From Stramonita haemastoma (lineage: Eukaryota > Mollusca > Gastropoda > Neogastropoda > Muricidae): a DNA stretch of 64,000 nt. Shown here in pieces: positions 58,071-64,000 of this stretch. Location: the NCBI GenBank assembly GCA_030674155.1, contig CM060334.1, positions 31,243,874-31,307,873 of the forward strand. Reading direction: 5' to 3'. A model generated the notes under the pieces. It saw nothing but the letters and a program-made list of their open reading frames with translations, was not told the origin of the DNA and made no database searches. Both the position numbers and the translations under genes were made by a program. Position 1 is the first letter of the stretch; each line of letters opens with the position of its first letter.

Positions 58071-58228
58071 GAACACTGAACACTGAAATCATTTATTTTA
58101 CTTCGGCCTTTGGCCACAATACAATTCAAAGGGAAGATTAAAGTGAAGAAAATGAAATATAACTACACGTAACAGATGATAAGAATTTGCCATAATTGTA
58201 CCTGATTACAATGTGCATGTTGTATACC

Positions 58229-58400
<172 letters not shown>

Positions 58401-58562
58401 CTGTTTTTATTTTTGGCTTCTTGACTGTTGTTTCCTATTATTTTTTTCTGTTATAACTTATTGATGTTGTTGTTGTTTGTTGGTTTTTTTTTCATTGTTG
58501 TTGTTTGTTGTTTGGGGGGAGGGGGCCCGCATATCTGCTTTAATAAAGAAAATTATCTATCA

Positions 58563-58566
<4 letters not shown>

Positions 58567-58633
<67 letters not shown>
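58567..58633. repeat. (GT)n microsatellite
   Basis: About 33 GT units. Confidence 0.95.
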
Positions 58634-59030
58634 TGTGGTGTACTCAGTCCTCTCTCCCTTCTTTAACTGTTCCCTAGAAAACTGTTACATGAAAGACTTA
58701 GTTTGTTATGTAGTTTCTTTTTCTTGGCATGCACTGTTTCAAGGTTTGGCAAACTTCTTCAATGGCGACTTCAGTCAAAAGTGACGGGATGCAATGTCAT
58801 GACTGGCTGTCAACTCCAGTTGTCTGGGTCCTGATTTCCATGCCAGATTTTCTGGTTTCAGTCAGTCCCTCAACAAGATCACCAGTTCTTCAGTCTGTGA
58901 AAATGTCAAAGTCATCCACAAAACAAGATCCTGATCTTACTGGTTCCTCCTCCAGTGTTAACTTTGCTGATGTGATCTTTTGGTAAAGTAGACTAGTTAT
59001 GGCAAAGTCTGAGTATGTAATTAAACATGT

Positions 59031-59033
<3 letters not shown>

Positions 59034-59096
<63 letters not shown>
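59034..59096. repeat. (AT)n microsatellite
   Basis: About 28 AT units. Confidence 0.95.
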
Positions 59097-59101
<5 letters not shown>

Positions 59102-59334
59102 TATTAATAAATAAAATATAAAGCAAACCTGATGAACTCCAACTAAGGTATGGATTCACTCTCCAAAATAAGATACTCCGAAGCGAGTACTTCAATGAGT
59201 TGAAGGTTGGAATAGCACAGTGGATAGAAATATTAATAATTGTGACCTGACAGTGATCAGAAGGCTTGGGTTCAAGTCACACACAAGCTGTTTGAAGAGA
59301 TTTTCGGTTTTCCCTGCTATAAGTGGATTTTAAA

Positions 59335-59695
59335 AAAATTATTTATTTTATTCTTTTATATCGATGATAACGGAATACGCACTTGTTGCTTTTTTCATCC
59401 AGTCCCCATGTGTATGCAGTTTTGTAAATATTGTCATCTGTTCCCACAGGCACACAATGGCCTGCTCTTACGAAAATCGAAACAGGATTAAACGTGTGCG
59501 CAAGATGTTTTGCATGCGTTTGCACACGGGGCCTCAGTTTACAGTCTCATCCAAAAGACTTTTGGGGAGAGTGGAGTCAGCACTGATGTTAACTCCAGGA
59601 GAAAAAATCTCCTCGAACGGGAATCGAACTCGGGTCGTCAAATTGCGAGCGCAATGTTCTGACCACTAGGCTATCCCGTCCCAGGGATGAGACTG
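59335..59695 (-). mobile_element. SINE family A, full length, reverse
   Basis: Tail TTCTTTTATATCGATGATAA, CCACAGGCACACAATGGCC, CGAAATCGAAACAGGATTAA, ACAGTCTCATCCAAAAGAC, GGGAATCGAACTCGGGTCG, and head end ACTAGGCTATCCCGTCCC. This is the clearest statement of the family's tRNA-like 5' end. Confidence 0.88.
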
Positions 59696-60759
59696 TGAAC
59701 CAAGGTCCCAAGTACGAACACGGGCATAACCTGTTGCACATCATCAGGGATCCATCCATCTTGAATACAAGTTGTGCTGGCCTGTTAGGACTTTGGCATA
59801 GAGGACACAAACCCAGCAAAGAAACAGTGAGGTCCCCCAAGCTTAGCTTGTGCATGTCGTACAGTTTGAGGGTTTTTTGTTTTACAGTGCTCTGATGGTC
59901 TCAGAAGCTAAAGGAGAAGTCAAATCTAGCCACTGTATTAGCTGTTGGGAGTGTGAACAACTTCTGTTCAATAGTGACATTTCTTTATAGTATCTCAAGT
60001 CAAGCCACTCTATGGTTACTTTGGAGTATTGCTGTTGGAGCGTGCTCAAAAACTTCTGCTCAGTACAATAGTAACCATTTTTTTTGTAGTGTCTCCTGCC
60101 GAACTGTACAAATTTTCTTGAAATCCTAGAGACTTGTAAATCTCCCTTGTGATGCTGGAATTGTTTTATGCAATTTGTTCATTAGATCTGAATGATCTGT
60201 TTGATGGTATTTTGCTGCTTTCACTTTTTTTTTTTCAGAACCAGCCTTTTCTTCATAAGGAGTGAGTGATTGAGCATAATCTTGTCAAACACACATTAAA
60301 CCTCATCAAACTTTTGAAATTGTTGAGAAAGTGTGAACACCTAGCTTTCTACATGATGTCTGTTTCCAACTGCATGAATCCATTTGACCTGTCATATGTT
60401 AGTTGTATGACTAACACAATGCACATGGAAGTAATTTTTTGGCAGTTGCACATACACAGTATGATTTACAATCAGAAGGGAAAAAAAAGTTTTGAAGAAA
60501 AATCTAGGCACTGGTTTGTATGCATCATAGTTTGATGTGCACACTGTTGCAGTCTTGCTCTAAATACTATCATCCAAAACATTCATGTTGTTGATCAAAG
60601 CTCTAAGTCTTATTTCTACAGTCGATATAGGGGTTTATCTAGTTGTGTTGAGTGGATTCCTCAATTCATCGTTTATTATCTAAAGTGTGTTAAAAAGAAA
60701 GTCATACAAACTAGATCTAGCCGCTGAGGAATGACTGTAAAGCATTGTGTTCATATTTA

Positions 60760-61135
60760 TGTTTGATTGGACACTAAAGCCAAATGGCTAAGACCCCTTG
60801 ATTTCAATTCCACAGATACATGAAGTCATGGGTTTGAATCTGGGTGGCATCTGGTGAATTAAGGGTGGGAATTTTTATGATCTCCCAGGTAAACTTCAAG
60901 TGCACACCTGCTTGTTCCTTATTTCCCTTCTGTGTATACATGTAGAAGATCAAATACGCACATTAAAGATCCTGTAATTCATGTCACTGTTCAGATGGTT
61001 TCATAAACACAAACATATCCAGCATACATCCCCAAAGTTGGGATATGGCTTCTTTCATGGTGGGCAAAAACAGTCGCATACACAAAATCTCACCAATGGT
61101 TAACCCTGGAGCTTTAGCTGAGAAACAACAAAAAA
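60760..61135 (+). mobile_element. tRNA-derived SINE, family F
   Basis: Head with GGGTTTGAATCTGGGTGGC, body with CACACCTGCTTGTTCC and ATTAAAGATCCTGTAATTCA, then CCCCAAAGTTGGGATATGGC and CAGTCGCATACACAAAATCT CACC. Related pieces are at 63540-63760, 51540-51600 (reverse), 36180-36260 and 23980-24050. Confidence 0.65.
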
Positions 61136-61244
61136 AATATATAGGCCTACATACTGCCATTCCTGTCTCAGACACCCTTCACCTTCTGTGAAAGAAAGAA
61201 GGAGGAAAATGGTAAGATGTTCACCTGCCTAACAATTAAACTGT

Positions 61245-61740
61245 GCTTTCCCCTTTGGCAGTGTACAGTATGCCTCAGGTGTGATCTCACCCTACACAGA
61301 TGAGGACACTACCAACACAGTTAGCTGCCTCTCTACTGCTGACAATCACAGCCTTGTTGTGGAGCCACACTGAGAGCAAACCATCCTGTGGTGACAACAA
61401 TCACACATCTCTCCAAACACTTGTTTCCCATACAAATCCACACCCCAAACATTTTGACGCAAGGTCATAAGAAGTCAGCCACCATGAGACTAGGGCAATG
61501 AGGGCCACTGAAATGAGACCATTGTTTTTGTTTTCTTTCATGACTAGTGGTGATGAGGATGAAAATGTTATAAAAGTTCCCCTTGGGTGGAGACTTACTC
61601 AGTTACTGTCATGATATAACCCAGGTCAATTCAACCCAACAGTACCTGTGGTGTTGATCCAGTAACTTGAGCCACATTCTGAAACTGCATTCATCAGGGA
61701 ATGAGAATCAACTATGTGGTCCTAGAAACCAAACTTCTTT
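61245..61740 (+). repeat. Repeat family D, diverged copy
   Basis: GCCACCATGAGACTAGGGCA, GTGATGAGGATGAAAATG, GTCATGATATAACCCAGG and AGTAACTTGAGCCACATTCT follow the order of the 5.3-5.6 kb segment. Confidence 0.65.
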
Positions 61741-62179
61741 TGGGTGAAGCCAGCAGGCCTGAATGAAAAACAAAACCAAACCCCCATAAAACAAACCTCA
61801 ACAAACCTGCCTCTTTATGGACTTTGAACTCAAAGGCTTTCAGACAGGAATACAACAAAATGACCACTGCACTCGAGTCACAGATTTCAACTGGCCGTCT
61901 GAGTTTGCACTGGTATGAGGTTGTGTGATTTTGCAAAATATATTTGTTGATACACTGTTTATTTTTGACTCAAGTTCAAGTTCTGGCCCAAGTGCCTTCA
62001 TGAACAATGCTGTAGACATTCCTCTCTTCTCTTGTTTGCTTTACACAGTCAGATGTGTCTGGGGAAAAAATGGCATGGCCTTTCTAGTTCCTCTCATGGG
62101 CGCACAGCTTGGTTTGCAGGGTTATTTCTTGTTAACCACACAATATTCCTCAGGTTACTGTATAGTGAGCATCTTTAAA

Positions 62180-62510
62180 TTAAAGGATGTGCTTGCCAGT
62201 CTGGTTTTCTTTACCACGGACACACAGGGGAGAAAAAATGAGTTTCAGCTTTGTAGACATATGGTGATTTAGCCTGTGTGCCCAGTGCAGTCTTAGAATG
62301 ACGACTTGTTCTCTTTTGAGATGGTGGTAGTCGTCCTTCTCTCTCTGGGTCAGGCCAATGATTTGATGATTGTTTTCTTTTCTTTCGATAGAAGGTGAGG
62401 TTGCTTTTACATGTTCTTTCTGTGCACATTTTGTAAGTTCATCAGCCTGGTCATTGCCAGGTCTGGAGTCTGACCCTATCTGTGTAGTCGTGGATTATGC
62501 TTGTCCTAGT
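62180..62510 (-). pseudogene. Non-LTR retrotransposon ORF2 3' remnant (RNase H end)
   Basis: An uninterrupted frame of about 105 codons ends in TAA at 62180-62182. GNDQADELTKCAQKEHVKA is the C-terminal RNase H motif (GNxxADxLAK). It is followed by KREQVVILRLHWAHRLNHHM and a CVRG-KENQTGKHIL segment resembling the Cys-His-rich end of CR1/Jockey/I-type ORF2 proteins. Upstream (62510-62640) weaker matches run through stops. The reverse transcriptase is absent, so this is a 5'-truncated dead copy. Confidence 0.7.
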
Positions 62511-62639
62511 GAGTTTTACCATGCGGTGAGTGCCTCACTGTGTCATACTGATTCTTTGGAGCCGGTACTGACATGGTGTGGATGCCATGAATCAGCAGAG
62601 GATAGGGTACCTCCAATGTGCCAGATCATACTGCCATTC

Positions 62640-63090
62640 CTGTCTCAGACACCCTTCACTCTGTGAAAGAAAGAAGGGGGGAAAATGGTTATGATGTTCA
62701 CCTGCCTATCAAGTAAACTGCGCTTTCCCTTTCTTCCACTTTGACAAGAAAATCAAACTGAATGTCAAAGTCCATCAGATGAGAATATAAACTGAGGCCC
62801 CAAGTATATGCATCACACACATGCATGCACGCACATGCACACATGGTAGTGTGTGCATGTGTCCCCAAAAGTCTTTTGGATGAGACTTTAAACTGAGGCC
62901 CCGTTGTGCGAAACACCGTTTAATCCTGTTCCGCTTTTTCGTAAGAGTAGGCTATTGTGTGCCGGTGGGAACAGATGACAAGATTTGCAAAACTGCATAC
63001 ACACGGGGACAGGATGAAAAAAAGCACATGACTGCTTATTCCAATATCCTTGATACAAATAAATAAATAAAATAAATAAAACACACACAC
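62640..63090 (+). mobile_element. SINE family A' fragment followed by SINE family A fragment
   Basis: GTTATGATGTTCACCTGCC, the AATCAAACTGAATGTCAAAG block and CAGATGAGAATATAAACTGA make the first piece. After a short CA-rich stretch, family A resumes at CCCAAAAGTCTTTTGGATGA and runs to the tail CTTGATACAAATAAATAAAT. Confidence 0.75.
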
Positions 63091-63299
63091 AGACACTCAC
63101 ATGCAAGTACAGCCTTGCACACAATCATGCATTAGTGCACACATAGTCATGTAAAACAACGTCAGTGTTCTTTCGTACAAGCTATTTGATATCACTGCTC
63201 ACATAGACGCATTCAAACATGTGCACACAGGCATCCACCAAACCACCACCAAACAACGGGTCTGACTCTTATTTTGAGACAAAAAATACTTTTATTCCA

Positions 63300-63455
63300 T
63301 ACACACACAAAATCATCATCATCATCATTTTTATGATGCTCTCTGTCTGTCTGTGCTGTCTCTCACCACACACAAACACACACACACATCATTCATCATC
63401 ATTAAGCCTGTAATGGTCTCTTACATAAACAACACATCACGCATGATGCACACCA

Positions 63456-63486
<31 letters not shown>

Positions 63487-63520
63487 CAACCCCACACCAC
63501 ACCACACACACACACATCCT
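63300..63520. repeat. CA-rich and ATC-rich simple sequence
   Basis: (ATC)n at 63310-63330, then ACACAC-type runs at 63365-63390 and 63450-63515. Confidence 0.9.
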
Positions 63521-63539
63521 GACTCCGTACAAGTCTTGA

Positions 63540-63765
63540 CGCTGCTTTGAATCCCAGTGGCACCTATCAGATTAAAAACAAATGGGAGATTGACCTGATG
63601 TCCTTGAACAACCCACTGTACCTAACTCCATTTTGTATCTAAATTATGTGCACACAGAAAATCAAAAACCCCGTAATTCATGGCACAGTTACCAAAAGAC
63701 AAAAACATGGCATCAGAGGCATCACCAAAGTTAAACAGCTGGTATGACATCAGTTGGAATTTTTG
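63540..63765 (+). mobile_element. SINE family F fragment
   Basis: GAATCCCAGTGGCACCTATC, GTGCACACAGAAAATCAAAA and CCCGTAATTCATGGCACAGT match the family F order at 60830-60985. Confidence 0.5.
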
Positions 63766-64000
63766 GAAACTAACAGAAATATGAAGTACTCCACACACTG
63801 TTGATACCTCCTTTACAATTGATGCATACGTGGAAAAGCATAATCATGTGTAAACAGTGACCCCTCCTTGAAAACAGAAGAAAATCAAAACTGGGCTGGA
63901 AAGCAAATGCAGGCCAAGAGAAATCAGTCGTGGGGAGGTGTGCCAGTTGTTTCCAACTAGGAAAAGCTAGGGACCTGAACAAATGGTGTTAAAGGATGTG

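Noticed and set aside
57726..58076. Coding exons MIHWSPFAMPKLFFF / QYSRERILLSSHYVW as the protein start
   Set aside because: Splice sites are plausible, but the phase (0) leads to immediate stops in every downstream exon tested. It is kept only as a possible 5' UTR.

Overview
The window looks like nuclear DNA of an animal, most probably a lophotrochozoan and perhaps a gastropod mollusc (inference from exon-intron structure, CpG-poor AT-rich introns, several tRNA-derived SINE families and long GT/AT/GA microsatellites). No prokaryotic feature is present. Coding sequence is sparse and lies in short exons bounded by GT-AG sites, so almost all long open frames are repeat artefacts.

The main content is on the minus strand between about 57.8 and 17.9 kb. 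Nineteen small exons encode two consecutive copies of a domain homologous to the trimethylguanosine-cap-binding domain of snurportin-1, the adaptor that imports m3G-capped spliceosomal snRNPs. The upstream copy (57759 to 38674, 12 exons) has a Lys-rich N-terminus, a diverged cap domain and a C-terminal Tyr/Gly/Ser/Gln-rich tail. The downstream copy (27148 to 17927, 7 exons) has a better preserved cap domain and ends in an Ala-rich tail. Six intron positions and phases match between the copies, so one multi-exon block was duplicated. The upstream copy has no stop and its last exon ends in phase 0. The downstream copy has no in-exon start and begins in phase 0. Read through, they make one protein of about 724 residues with two cap-binding folds. 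The alternative is two tandem genes, with a separate start for the second at a CpG-rich patch near 29.3 kb (29272-29280). Neither copy shows a recognisable importin-beta-binding region.

Layout: 0-2 kb holds the last coding exon and 3' UTR of an unidentified plus-strand gene. 2-9.7 kb is repeats, including a 22-bp minisatellite and a striking inverted repeat carrying CCAAT arrays and outward TATA boxes. 9.7-16.3 kb has no gene I can support. 16.3-17.4 kb is a piggyBac-like element (TTAA target site) with a transposase N-terminal remnant. 17.9-57.8 kb is the snurportin-like locus. Its introns hold SINEs, a second piggyBac-like MITE (34.2 kb), a hAT-like element with GA arrays (39.6-41.3 kb) and a 3-kb satellite with a roughly 56-bp unit (45.7-48.7 kb). 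57.9-64 kb is intergenic: SINEs, microsatellites and a non-LTR retrotransposon remnant with an RNase H motif.

There is no operon-like arrangement. The only gene set that works together is the pair of snurportin-like modules. Product names rest on recalled family sequence, exon calls on splice signals and reading-frame continuity. Repeat boundaries are approximate unless terminal repeats define them.
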